Source: Streptomyces longisporoflavus
GTDB taxonomy: Bacteria; Actinomycetota; Actinomycetes; Streptomycetales; Streptomycetaceae
Assembly: GCF_014649775.1 (NCBI RefSeq)
Contig: NZ_BMTR01000023.1
Coordinates: forward strand, 1-64,000
Direction: 5' to 3'
DNA: 64,000 bases
Both the position numbers and the translations under genes were made by a program. The notes under the pieces were generated by a model. It saw nothing but the letters and a program-made list of their open reading frames with translations. It ran no database searches and had not been told where the DNA came from. This document shows, one piece after another, positions 42,466-50,415 of this stretch. The first letter of the stretch is position 1. The number at the start of each line of letters is the position of its first letter.

Positions 42466-42710
42466 CCCCCACTATGGACTCAGGATGCGCAAGCGACGCA
42501 TGAGGCAGATGGGAGTCTCTATAGGGCGATTCGTTACCTTCTATTCCCTGTGAAGAATGGAGGGGCAATTCCGTCGGTTTGAGCTACGAGCGCGGGCGCG
42601 TCGTGTAGTTGTAGTTCTGACGACAGGCCGTGCGGCCTGAATAGCAAAACGGTTGGCCGACCTGCTGCGTGAAGTCCACTGATGTGCACAGCACTTGGAG
42701 GTTGGTCGGC

Positions 42711-42890
42711 ATGTCCCGATGCAAAACACCCCGGACTCCCCGTCGGCGTGGGGCGACGAAGTGCGGAGTGATCGTTGTCATCGTCCTGGTCGTGCTCGCA
42801 ACTGCTGAGCATCTGAACGAACGTCAGTACGCCGCCCTGCTGGTCTGCCTCGCTGCCGTGCTGCCTGCGCTGCTGGTGGCAGCGGCGTAA
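42711..42890 (+). CDS. 59-residue membrane protein
   Basis: ATG with GGAGG 9 bases upstream. MSRCKTPRTPRRRGATKCGV begins a basic N-terminus, followed by VIVVIVLVVLA and LLVCLAAVLPALLVAAA, two hydrophobic spans. A terminator hairpin follows 9 bases after the stop, which supports expression. No family known to me. The 42466-42710 gap has no other gene. Confidence 0.5.
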   Translation: MSRCKTPRTPRRRGATKCGVIVVIVLVVLATAEHLNERQYAALLVCLAAVLPALLVAAA

Positions 42891-42898
42891 AGCGTCAA

Positions 42899-42935
42899 AA
42901 GGGCCCCGCCGCAGGTGAGATGCGGCGAGGCCCTT
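42899..42935. terminator. Hairpin terminator
   Basis: AAGGGCC-CCGCCGCA pairs with TGCGGCG-AGGCCCTT around a 7-base loop, right after the 59-residue membrane protein gene. Confidence 0.7.
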
Positions 42936-42989
42936 CGCGGGTCCGCTTCCGGGCACGACCAGCGGGGCGGCCGGCGGCGGTGATGACGG

Positions 42990-43126
42990 GTCGCTCCCGT
43001 CGTGAGGTGGTCATCGCTGCGCGTAGGCGGCTGTACGGCGCGGCGCACGTCGGGTCGGCGCGGGCTGGTACCGCTGTGCGAGGTGCACGGGTCACCGGCC
43101 GCGGCGCGCCATTGCGGGCACCGCAC
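42990..43126 (-). pseudogene. Possible decayed phage zinc-finger protein
   Basis: The minus frame gives VRCPQWRAAAGDPCTSHSGT and SPRRPDVRRAV, close to the CPxC..G.PC pattern of small phage zinc-binding proteins, with the second cysteine replaced by Trp. No good start. The remaining sequence to 43684 is open in several frames but shows nothing I can defend. Confidence 0.25.
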
Positions 43127-43684
43127 AGAGATCTGCGACAGGGACAGAGCCGGGAGACCAGTTACGGGGCGGGGCTCCTGGGCGTCATCAGGCGGTTGTC
43201 GGTGTTCACCGGCGCCCGGAAGTGCAGCCGGCGTGACGCCGTTTTCATGGTGGTGACGGTGAGTACGGCCTTACGCGCGTGGACGGCCCCGCGTCCGGTG
43301 GCGGCGAGTGGTCTGGAACGAGGGCTGGTCGCTGTATCTGCGGGCCGACCACTGGCCGGCGGTGGACGGCCGGCCGTAGCCCTGGGCCTGCTGGCTGTCG
43401 TATCCCTGTTGGGGCTGCGGTGAGGCGCTCGCTCACGCGTCGTCCGGGGGCGTGCTGGGCGTGATCCGGGGGGTGCGGGTACGAGACCCGGCCCGGGTGG
43501 CGCGGTGTCCGGCGGCCGGTCGCTTGGATCGCTGTGCGGCGCCGTCGTCCGGCCGCGTCAGATGCGGCGCGGCGCGGGTCGACGCAGCCGCCGCACGGCC
43601 CGGCCAGGTCGAAATCGTCGGCCCGGCAGCCCTGTCCGCTCATGCGGGGCGGGCCCATCGACGGAAAGGACGGCATCCGCAGCG

Positions 43685-44257
43685 TCAGCTGCTCCCCGCG
43701 CAGGGGGCAGGATTCCGGCCGTCGTCGGACAAGATCGACCGCGCTTCGTGGGTGAAAGATCGCACGGAATGGGCGAACGCCAGGCCTACGGAAGCGAGGT
43801 TGTCGCGCGCTGCGGCCACTGCCTCGGTGTCGTTGCCGTCCTGCGCACGGGCGGCGAGTCGCAGCGGGCGGATGCTCTTGTGCGCGAGGTCAATGACTTC
43901 CCGGGCTGGGGCGACGATGCTGTCGGGTCCTTCGAGCATGACTTCGATGCCGATGTGATCGAGCCGCTCGACCTCTGTGTGCAGCGCGTTCAGGTCGTAC
44001 GCATCGCTGATGCTGTACCGGCCGAGTTCCCGGTCCACGAGCCGCGTCTGGGCGATGAAGGCCGTGTACACACGGCGCCGCGGCTCCCGGAGCTCTCGCG
44101 TGTGCTCGAAACGGAGCTGCCGACGAGCCTGCTCTTCCTGGACCTGGGACTGCCGCTGCACGGTGCGGGCGTTCCACCAGCCGGTGACGAAGCCCGCAGC
44201 GCCCGTTCCTGCTGCTCCGACCACGGCACCGAGCACGGCGGCAAGTCCTGCATCCAT
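43685..44257 (-). CDS. Membrane-anchored conserved hypothetical protein
   Basis: 190 residues: MDAGLAAVLGAVVGAAGTGA then AGFVTGWWNART, a single N-terminal helix, then a long charged helical region (EEQARRQLRFEHTRELREPR) and a C-terminal helical part. The same architecture is seen in the frameshifted gene at 40577-41114. Such proteins are frequent in Streptomyces accessory DNA; function unknown. Between this gene and 44723 a plus-strand frame reads HLRNRANAIHRFKVLHAEQY before a stop at 44471, perhaps another fragment. Confidence 0.6.
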   Translation of the reverse strand: MDAGLAAVLGAVVGAAGTGAAGFVTGWWNARTVQRQSQVQEEQARRQLRFEHTRELREPRRRVYTAFIAQTRLVDRELGRYSISDAYDLNALHTEVERLDHIGIEVMLEGPDSIVAPAREVIDLAHKSIRPLRLAARAQDGNDTEAVAAARDNLASVGLAFAHSVRSFTHEARSILSDDGRNPAPCAGSS

Positions 44258-44723
44258 GACAGGGAGCCTGTCAGAACACGCGGACCAGGGGAGTCGACAG
44301 CCGATCAGTCAAACGACCCTGCACCTGCGCAACCGGGCCAACGCCATTCACAGGTTCAAGGTGCTGCACGCGGAGCAGTACGGCCACCGGGGACTGCCTG
44401 ACCTTCGGGTTGAAAACATCCCGAGACTGGTGCCGGTGGCGAGGAAATGCCTCGCGGCACGGTTCCTGTAGGCAGATCCAGGCGCCCGCTCCGCTGCGCG
44501 GCACGGGCAGCGGAGCGGCGGACCGGAGTGCTGCGGGCATCGGCCAGTTGATCCGCGTCAACGGAGCAGCCTGTTTTTGCCCGTTGCCCCGCCATAAGTT
44601 CGCGTAGCGACCGTGCGTGTCCTTCACGCCAGCCTGCGCTGACGGGCGACCACTGTACGGCCGTTGATGTGCGCGCGCTGGACAGCGTTTGAGTGAAACA
44701 TCCGGCCGCACATCCCTGGGGTG

Positions 44724-44752
44724 CGGAATACCCCCACGCTGGTGGGGAGGGT
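44724..44752. CRISPR. Solitary CRISPR-like repeat (type I-E-like)
   Basis: 29 bases beginning CGGAATACCCCCACG and ending GGTGGGGAGGGT, with the CCCCAC/GTGGGG internal palindrome of actinobacterial I-E repeats. It differs from the repeat at 45825 at only a few positions. It overlaps the lipoprotein stop codon by one base. No second repeat is adjacent. It may act as a terminator. Confidence 0.5.
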
Positions 44753-45171
44753 CAGACCTTGCAGAATCCTGACGCCGTCAACGCCTCGTTGATCTTTGCG
44801 CCTTGGGCCTCGGTCGTCGTCACATCCTTGTAGGTGAAGCGCTGCGCCGCCGTCCAGTCCAGACGCTTCGCCTTGCCGTTGATCGCCCCGCATTGGTTAC
44901 GCGCGGCATCGACGGCCTTGTCCTCATGGCGGACCACGTCCGGCGCCGCGGCTGCCAGGGCCCGCAAAAGCTTGGCGCGCTCGGCGGCCGCGGGCTCAGG
45001 AGGAAGGCCGGCCGATTGTGCGGCCGCTTCCTTCTGCTTCTGTGTCGGTTCCGAGGCAGTACTGCTCGGCTTGGCCTCCGGCTTGCTGTCGGCGTCTCCG
45101 TCACTGGCCGAGCAGGCAGTGAGCGCCAGCGCGGCCGCGATGAGTAGCGCGGCCGCGGTGCGGTGGTTCAT
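44752..45171 (-). CDS. Small secreted lipoprotein
   Basis: 139 residues. MNHRTAAALLIAAALALTAC is a lipoprotein signal with LTAC lipobox; then a Ser/Glu/Lys-rich linker and a helical domain with two cysteines (RNQCGAING, SGFCKV). The ATG at 45171 has GGGGGACC before it. The longer frame to 45408 is not supported. It lies between CRISPR-like repeats, so the gene may have been inserted into a former array. Function unknown. Confidence 0.7.
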   Translation of the reverse strand: MNHRTAAALLIAAALALTACSASDGDADSKPEAKPSSTASEPTQKQKEAAAQSAGLPPEPAAAERAKLLRALAAAAPDVVRHEDKAVDAARNQCGAINGKAKRLDWTAAQRFTYKDVTTTEAQGAKINEALTASGFCKV

Positions 45172-45524
45172 GGTCCCCCCAGGGATTGTATTGGAGGGGA
45201 CATCATGCCCTTTGTGCGCGGCCTGGGGGCTGTGGCACGGGCCTTCGACCCTTGCGGGCGGTCCCAGGGGCCCCGCCGAGCCGGATGCCGCAGCCGACCT
45301 GTGCGCGGGCGGGGTGATGCTGTACGAAGTGGTGGAGGGCGAGCCGCTCTCCCGCGCCTGCGCCGGCGCGCTCGGCCCCGCCTGCCGACGAACCCTACCG
45401 GCTTCCAAGCCCAGACTGCTCTCGTCGATCAGGATGCAGTTCTCGGCGAGGGGCGGACGTCGGGGCTGGACGGGCGCCAGGATCGTACGTATCGCGGCCA
45501 GAGCTCATCCTCCACGGTGCCGCC

Positions 45525-45671
45525 ATGGAACGCTGGGGCGGGCACTCCCTTCCGGACGCGTGGCTGCTTGCGGAGTACGTTTGCTACCACGAGGACGGCG
45601 GCGAGGTGCGGGTCACCACGGCAGAAGGGCGCCCGCTCTCGATGGTCTGCGGGAGGGACAGCCCGAACTGA
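45525..45671 (+). CDS. 48-residue hypothetical protein
   Basis: MERWGGHSLPDAWLLAEYVC then YHEDGGEVRVTTAEGRPLSM. Balanced composition and codon use suggest a real short gene, but no strong ribosome site or family is seen. The flanking stretches 45172-45524 and 45672-45824 contain only fragmentary frames (for example, minus-strand HLCVSVHLIEAAGVIPPQDS). Confidence 0.35.
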   Translation: MERWGGHSLPDAWLLAEYVCYHEDGGEVRVTTAEGRPLSMVCGRDSPN

Positions 45672-45824
45672 CGCCGATGACCGCCAGTGCCCGGCGCTGC
45701 TGTTCGCGTGTCGAAACCTCTTCGTCTGGCCCCAGCAGGTCGTCGACGGAGTCTTGTGGCGGGATGACTCCGGCGGCTTCGATGAGGTGGACGCTCACGC
45801 AAAGGTGGCGTTCGGAGACGGCTA

Positions 45825-45917
45825 CGGAACACCCCCACGCTGGTTGGGAGGACGCCATCTTCCACAGCTCGACCCACTCACCGAACGGAATACCCCCACG
45901 GACGCGGGGGTATTCCG
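45825..45917. CRISPR. CRISPR remnant: repeat, 32-base spacer, half repeat
   Basis: A 29-base repeat (45825-45853, starting CGGAACACCCCCACG and ending GGTTGGGAGGAC) is followed by exactly 32 bases (45854-45885) and a second repeat start (CGGAATACCCCCACG). This is the 61-base period of type I-E arrays. The second repeat runs into its own inverse, making a perfect 12-base-arm palindrome at 45886-45917. No cas gene is in the window. The remnant is probably inactive. Confidence 0.6.
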
Positions 45918-46097
45918 CCCCTTCCCCTTTCAGTGGCGGACAGCGGGGCATATGCGCGGGGCGCGGTGCATGAGGGGGCGCATGGAGCCATGGTGTCCGG
46001 CATGGGGACTGCTTCGTGCGCGGCATTCATCCGGCGGTGGCTGCTTGGCGAGGAGCCGTAGGGGTGGAGTGGGCCACGGCCGACGTCCGCACACGCG

Positions 46098-46134
46098 AAA
46101 GCGCCCGCTCCGGAGCGTTCCGGGCGGGGGCTTT
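46098..46134 (-). terminator. Hairpin terminator
   Basis: AAAGCGCCCG pairs with CGGGC...GGGGCTTT just beyond the stop of the toxin-like gene, so it probably ends the leftward small-gene operon. Confidence 0.65.
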
Positions 46135-46142
46135 ACTGTGTG

Positions 46143-46406
46143 TCACTCGCAGAGTGGGTCGTAGATCCGTACGACGGTGACGGTGACCTCGGTGGCATTC
46201 AGGGTGATCACGACGATGAGGCGGGCGAGTCCGGCGGTCCGCATGCGGACCGGGCTGTCCGGGACTTCGAGACCGTAGGGATCAGTGACCTGTTCGGCCT
46301 CGGCAGGGAGCCGGTCAAAGAGGGCTATGAGCTCGGCCTGGTCGCTCAGCGACAGGTCGGTGATCTGGCGCCGGATGCTGGGCGGGACGATGAGCTCGTA
46401 GGTCAC
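46143..46406 (-). CDS. RelE/ParE-like putative toxin
   Basis: 87 residues from a GTG that overlaps the upstream stop by 4 bases. YELIVPPSIRRQITDLSLSD opens like RelE/ParE folds (strand, then two helices), ending VRMRTAGLARLIVVITLNAT and VTVVRIYDP, the expected strand order. The catalytic residues of RelE are not conserved enough to be sure. The pairing with a small upstream gene supports a type II toxin-antitoxin module. Confidence 0.6.
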   Translation of the reverse strand: MTYELIVPPSIRRQITDLSLSDQAELIALFDRLPAEAEQVTDPYGLEVPDSPVRMRTAGLARLIVVITLNATEVTVTVVRIYDPLCE

Positions 46407-46708
46407 GCCGCGTTAGTCTGCCGCTCCTGCACGTTGGCGCGCAGCTGGTTGAGGAAGTCTCCGGTGCCGCCGTCATCGGCGTACTCGGCCGGTAGCTGAC
46501 CGTCGTGTTTCCTGGCGTACTCCAGGACGGCTTCCAGGTCGGGAACCACGTCGTCGCGCCACTGTTCGACGAAGCGCTGCCAGCGGGCGAGCACGTTCGG
46601 CAGGTCGGGCAGCGGGGTGAGGTTCACCGCGCGCAGGAAGTTCTGCCGGGTGTCCGCATTTGGAATGGTGTGCGCGATGGCGTCGATGGTCCACGGCTGG
46701 TCGGTCAT
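46403..46708 (-). CDS. Putative antitoxin-like partner protein
   Basis: 101 residues, acidic and helical (PDLPNVLARWQRFVEQWRDD, VPDLEAVLEYARKHDGQLPA). A strong GGGAGGA site precedes the ATG. It overlaps the RelE-like gene by 4 bases, the typical order of antitoxin then toxin. No DNA-binding motif was recognised, so it may bind only the toxin. Confidence 0.55.
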   Translation of the reverse strand: MTDQPWTIDAIAHTIPNADTRQNFLRAVNLTPLPDLPNVLARWQRFVEQWRDDVVPDLEAVLEYARKHDGQLPAEYADDGGTGDFLNQLRANVQERQTNAA

Positions 46709-46756
46709 GCCGTCCTCCCGGTCGGAAAAATCACGGGTCGTGATTCCAGGTTGACA

Positions 46757-46942
46757 CTAGGACCATACCGCCCGGCCGGGCGGGCGGGCGGCCGGTTGCG
46801 TGACCGGGCGGATGGGGCGCCGTTGTCCCGGTACGGATGTTGATGACGGCCGCACCGCTGTCTGCGGCGATTTGTGGCGGGCGGAGCGCATGCACTCCAG
46901 GCCCTCGTCGGACCGGGATGAGCACAGAACGGTGGCGGTCAT
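46757..46942 (-). CDS. Small hypothetical protein
   Basis: 61 residues. The ATG is preceded by AAGGAG at a 6-base distance and overlaps the stop of the next gene upstream (ATGA). Sequence begins MTATVLCSSRSDEGLECMRS; two cysteines, otherwise Pro/Arg-rich. Plausible because of its ribosome site and coupling, but without known family. Confidence 0.4.
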   Translation of the reverse strand: MTATVLCSSRSDEGLECMRSARHKSPQTAVRPSSTSVPGQRRPIRPVTQPAARPPGRAVWS

Positions 46943-47043
46943 GACGGCTCCTTGCGGTCGCGGCGGATGCCGCGGATGGCGATGGCTGCGGCGGTGACGG
47001 CGGCAGCCGCCCACGCCCGGGCCGCCCAGACGACGGCGGTCAT
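46939..47043 (-). CDS. 34-residue membrane peptide
   Basis: MTAVVWAARAWAAAAVTAAA then IAIRGIRRDRKEPS: one hydrophobic helix and a basic tail. Its last codons encode the ribosome site for the following gene (AAGGAG), and the stop and start overlap. Probably part of the same small-gene operon. Function unknown. Confidence 0.35.
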   Translation of the reverse strand: MTAVVWAARAWAAAAVTAAAIAIRGIRRDRKEPS

Positions 47044-47310
47044 GACAGGCGTCAGGCGGCGGGCTCCTCGGCGGGCGGCAGGTCGATGTCGTGCTGTGGC
47101 CGGACGCGGCCAGACGGAGCGCTGAGAGCTGGATGGGGCTGAGCGGCATGCCGAGTCAGCTGGGGCTTCTCACGGCGCCATCCGCACGTAGTCGGCGCCG
47201 ATTTCGATGCGCAGCCGGACGCAGCCGTTGATGTCGCGGAGTCCGCCGCTGACCGCTTCTTTGATCTTGTGGAGGCGCTCGGGGCGTCTGCCGGGGCCGT
47301 CGATGCTGTC

Positions 47311-47795
47311 GTCGAAGTCCGGATCGCGGGAGGTCTTCCAGGTCTTCAGCCGTTGAAAGGAGACGCCTTCCGCGCGGAGCAGGATGCGCAGGCCCTCGTG
47401 GCTGATGCCGTCGACCACCCCCTCCGAGACCAGGAAGTCCGCAGGCTTGGTCAGACTCCAGGTGGAAAACGGCAGGTCGTGCTCGGCCGGTTTGAACTTC
47501 GCGATCTTCTTGATCTCACGGAGCCCGGGCAGCGTGAACGTCCCGGGGCGGCCGCCGGAGTACTTCGGATACTGCGAGCCGAAACCGTCGGTGTTGAAGT
47601 TGTGGATCACGTGTGGGACCCGTCAGCGCTGGTGAACGACACCTCGGCGATCCTCTCCACCGGCATGCCCTGCGCGGACAGCAGCACCATCTGCGCCCGC
47701 CGCCAGGCCACCACCGACCCGGTGCCCCCGGGAACGATGCACAGCAGCCGTTGCCCTTCGTCGTCATCGATCTCACGAACTCGCACGTATGGGCG
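47311..47795 (-). pseudogene. IS630-family transposase, frameshifted N-terminal fragment
   Basis: The frame from 47795 reads RPYVRVREIDDDEGQRLLCI and SVVAWRRAQMVLLSAQGMPV, the helix-turn-helix start of IS630 transposases. After SFTSAD one base is missing and the protein resumes at 47610 as IHNFNTDGFGSQYPKYSGGR and LREIKKIAKFKPAEHDLPFS to FQRLKTWKTSRDPD. The DDE domain is lost and replaced by an unrelated tail ending at 47170. A dead insertion sequence. Confidence 0.75.
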
Positions 47796-47800
47796 GCGAT

Positions 47801-47838
47801 CCTGCTGACCCGGGCCTGCACCGGCCCGGGTCAGCAGG
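47801..47838. repeat. Perfect 16-base-arm hairpin
   Basis: CCTGCTGACCCGGGCC pairs without mismatch with GGCCCGGGTCAGCAGG around a 6-base loop. It lies at the upstream edge of the IS630 fragment, inside a minus-strand frame whose upstream part reads RSLLAARGADTTDEDAIAAA. It could be a terminator or recombination scar. Nothing else is recognised in 47839-48187. Confidence 0.55.
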
Positions 47839-48187
47839 TCCTCGACCGCCGCCGCAATGGCGTCCTCGTCGGTGGTGTCCGCTCCCCGCGCGGCCAGTAG
47901 TGACCGTGCATGGCGCCAGGTGAAATCTGCGAACGGGGCCGGACTTTCCTGTGACTCGGGGGTGCTTTTGGCGCCTCATCGTCGGCGCTGCGACGGGCCT
48001 CGCCGCGCGACGTCCGGCGAGGCGAGTCCTGCCGCATTCGGCCGGTCTCGGATGCCTGTCGAGGGCTGCTCGCCAGAGGGTCGTCTGCTCGGCTGGTGCG
48101 TCGGACGTCGGAGATGCCGTGGCCAGGCGGACGCGTCTTTTGTTGTTCATGGCGCGGAGCCACCGACGCTCCCGACGGCCGAACCAT

Positions 48188-48475
48188 CCCGCCTTGTGCC
48201 ACGTGACCGGGCAACTGGGCGCGCGGCGCGGCGAGATCGGTACTCGATGGCGACGCCTGCCATCCGGACGCCAGGCTCTGTTCGCCCTGGCTCATCTGCG
48301 GTGCGGTGACACCTGCGCCCGGCCCGCCGCCGGGTTCGGGATCGGCATCGCGACGGTCCACACCGTCAGGAAGAAGACCTTCGTGGTCCTGCACGGCACC
48401 CTCCTGCCGAACGACCTGAGCGCCGTCGACACCCCGTACCACTCCGGGGAACACAAACGGCACGGTATGAACGTC
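48188..48475 (+). pseudogene. IS5-like DDE transposase fragment with internal deletion
   Basis: The plus frame reads TGQLGARRGEIGTRWRRLPS and GRQALFALAHLRCGDTCARP then AAGFGIGIATV, the helix-turn-helix region of IS5/IS1182-like transposases. It jumps to KKTFVVLHGTLLPNDLSAVD and TPYHSGEHKRHGMNV, the first DDE aspartate region (here HGTLL). The intervening segment and the C-terminus are missing. Confidence 0.7.
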
Positions 48476-48550
48476 CCCACCCGGGGCCAATCTCAGCGTG
48501 CGGTGGTCTTCCAGACGGTGGCCTCCGAGACTTGGCTGCCTGTGGCGATC

Positions 48551-49405
48551 TCAGCCGTGTTCGGCGTGGGCATCGGCATCGAAATGACCCTGGGCCGAGG
48601 AGGAGTCCCCCACCCAGGCGAGGACCGTACGTGCGAACTCCTCCGGCACCTGCTCCGGCGCCGCCACATGCCCATGGGACAGCACTCTGGTCTCGCAACC
48701 GAGCGCGGCCGCGAACTTCGCCAGGGAGGGGAGCGAGAAGTGGTCGTCCGGTGCGCAGACGGCGAGCGTGCGCGCGGTGATGTGCGGCAGGCGGGGTTCC
48801 ATGGCGTAGCGGCGCAGCGACTCGTGGCCCTCCTCGACGCGGTCGAGGACGGTCAGCGCGTCGATGACGTACCGGGTCAGGGCCGCCTCCTCGCCCGGCT
48901 GGTAGAAACCGCGCCGTCTGTCCCACAGCTCGCGCAGGTGCGAGCCGTCGGGCCGCGGCTCTACGTGGTCCACGCGGCCGTGACCGCCGACTCCGCCGCG
49001 TTTCGCGTCGTCGACGAACGCCGTCGCCGACAGGAGCAGGCTCGCCACCCGGTTTTGGTGACGGGCCGCTACCTCGACGGCGATCACCCCGCCGGTGTGG
49101 TGTCCGACGAGATGGAAGCGGTCGAGGCCGAGCGCATCGACCAGGTCGCCGACGCCGTCCGCGAACCGCTCGACGGTGTGCGGCCCCTCGGGCTTCGCGG
49201 AGGCGCCGTAGCCGAGGGTGTCCATGGCGATCGCCCGGTACCGGGATCCGACGAGGGGGAGGACGTCCAGGTATTCGGTCCAGGAGCGGGGCGTCTGGTG
49301 GAGGAGGAGCACGGGTTCGCCGTCGCCGGCCTCCACGTAGTGCAACTGGCCGAAGCGGCTGGGTACATAGCCCTTGCGGGGGGTGGCCGTCTCGGTCGGG
49401 GTCAC
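48551..49405 (-). CDS. Alpha/beta hydrolase with non-serine nucleophile elbow
   Basis: 284 residues. The fold is plain ([56 protein letters not shown]), but the nucleophile elbow reads LVGHHTGG, so His103 occupies the serine position. The GTG start is fused to the aldolase stop (GTGA). It is the last gene of the meta-cleavage operon. It may be a C-C bond hydrolase variant or a lyase/accessory protein; the missing serine argues against ordinary ester hydrolysis. Confidence 0.75.
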   Translation of the reverse strand: MTPTETATPRKGYVPSRFGQLHYVEAGDGEPVLLLHQTPRSWTEYLDVLPLVGSRYRAIAMDTLGYGASAKPEGPHTVERFADGVGDLVDALGLDRFHLVGHHTGGVIAVEVAARHQNRVASLLLSATAFVDDAKRGGVGGHGRVDHVEPRPDGSHLRELWDRRRGFYQPGEEAALTRYVIDALTVLDRVEEGHESLRRYAMEPRLPHITARTLAVCAPDDHFSLPSLAKFAAALGCETRVLSHGHVAAPEQVPEEFARTVLAWVGDSSSAQGHFDADAHAEHG

Positions 49406-50415
49406 GCGGTACCTCGTCCCGCCAGGTCGAGGGCGATGTCCGTGATCATGTCCTCCTGGCCGCCGACCATGCCGCGCCGCCCGACCTCGACGAGGATGGT
49501 GCGGGTGTCCAGACCGTAGCGGTCGGCTGCCGCCTCCGCGTGGCGCAGGAAGCTGGAGTACACCCCCGCGTACCCGAGGCTGAGCGTCTCCCGGTCGACC
49601 CGCACCTCGCGGTCCTGGAGCGGTCGTACGAGATCGTCGGCGGCGTCCATCAGCGGGAACAGGTCGCAGTTGTGATTCCAGCCCATCAGGTCGGCGACGG
49701 CGACGAACGCTTCGAGGGGGCAGTTGCCCGCGCCCGCGCCCTGTCCTGCCAGTGAGGCGTCGACGCGGGTGACGCCCTCCTCGACGGCCACGACCGTGTT
49801 GGCGACGCCGAGCGCGAGGTTGTGGTGGGCGTGGATGCCCAGTTCGGTGGCGGGGTCGAGGACGTCACGGTAGGCACGGAACCGACTCCGTACGCCGTCC
49901 ATGGTGAGGCGGCCGCCGGAGTCGGTGACGTAGACGCAGTGCGCGCCGTAGGACTCCATCAGCTTGGCCTGACGGGCGAGTTCGGCGGGCTCGGCCATGT
50001 GGGACATCATCAGGAACCCGGCGACGTCCACGCCCAACTCCCGCGCAGCGGCGATGTGTTGAGCGGCGATGTCGGCCTCGGTGCAGTGTGTGGCGATGCG
50101 TACCGAGCGGATGCCGAGCGCGTGCGCCTGCTTGAGGTCGTGGAGGGTGCCGATGCCGGGGAGCAGGAGCGTGGTGGGGATGGCCGTGGTCGTGGCGTCG
50201 ACGACGGCCTCGATCCACTCCCAGTCGGTGTGTGCGCCGACGCCGTAGTTGACGCTGGAGCCCGCGAGTCCGTCGCCGTGCGCGATCTCGATGGCCGCGA
50301 CTCCGGCGGCGTCGAGGGCGGCGGCGATGGAGCGGGCCTGGCCGGTGGTGTAGCGGTGGCGGACGGCGTGCATGCCGTCCCGCAGGGTCACGTCCTGGAC
50401 GTACAGGCTCGTCAC
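49402..50415 (-). CDS. 4-hydroxy-2-oxovalerate aldolase
   Basis: 337 residues of the HMGL/DmpG family: [20 protein letters not shown] (metal and pyruvate site), [37 protein letters not shown] with the HxH metal ligands, and [13 protein letters not shown]. It cleaves 4-hydroxy-2-oxovalerate to pyruvate and acetaldehyde and forms a channelled complex with the acetaldehyde dehydrogenase encoded just upstream (ATGA overlap). Equivalent to MhpE/BphI/DmpG. Confidence 0.95.
   Translation of the reverse strand: MTSLYVQDVTLRDGMHAVRHRYTTGQARSIAAALDAAGVAAIEIAHGDGLAGSSVNYGVGAHTDWEWIEAVVDATTTAIPTTLLLPGIGTLHDLKQAHALGIRSVRIATHCTEADIAAQHIAAARELGVDVAGFLMMSHMAEPAELARQAKLMESYGAHCVYVTDSGGRLTMDGVRSRFRAYRDVLDPATELGIHAHHNLALGVANTVVAVEEGVTRVDASLAGQGAGAGNCPLEAFVAVADLMGWNHNCDLFPLMDAADDLVRPLQDREVRVDRETLSLGYAGVYSSFLRHAEAAADRYGLDTRTILVEVGRRGMVGGQEDMITDIALDLAGRGTA

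Noticed and set aside
43245-43676. 143-codon minus-strand frame starting MPSFPSMGPPRMSGQGCR
   Set aside because: The first 35 residues look protein-like, but the rest is Pro/Arg-rich shadow-like sequence; no family or ribosome site to support it.
43505-44401. 298-codon plus-strand frame
   Set aside because: Antisense to the membrane-anchored hypothetical gene, with low-complexity Arg/Ala composition and no start context.
44624-44893. 89-codon minus-strand frame reading LPTSVGVFRT
   Set aside because: The motif is the spurious translation of a CRISPR repeat, and the frame conflicts with the lipoprotein gene.
45613-46026. 137-codon minus-strand frame across the CRISPR remnant
   Set aside because: It translates the repeats (VRGGIPF and similar), a known artefact of CRISPR DNA; only a short middle part looks protein-like.
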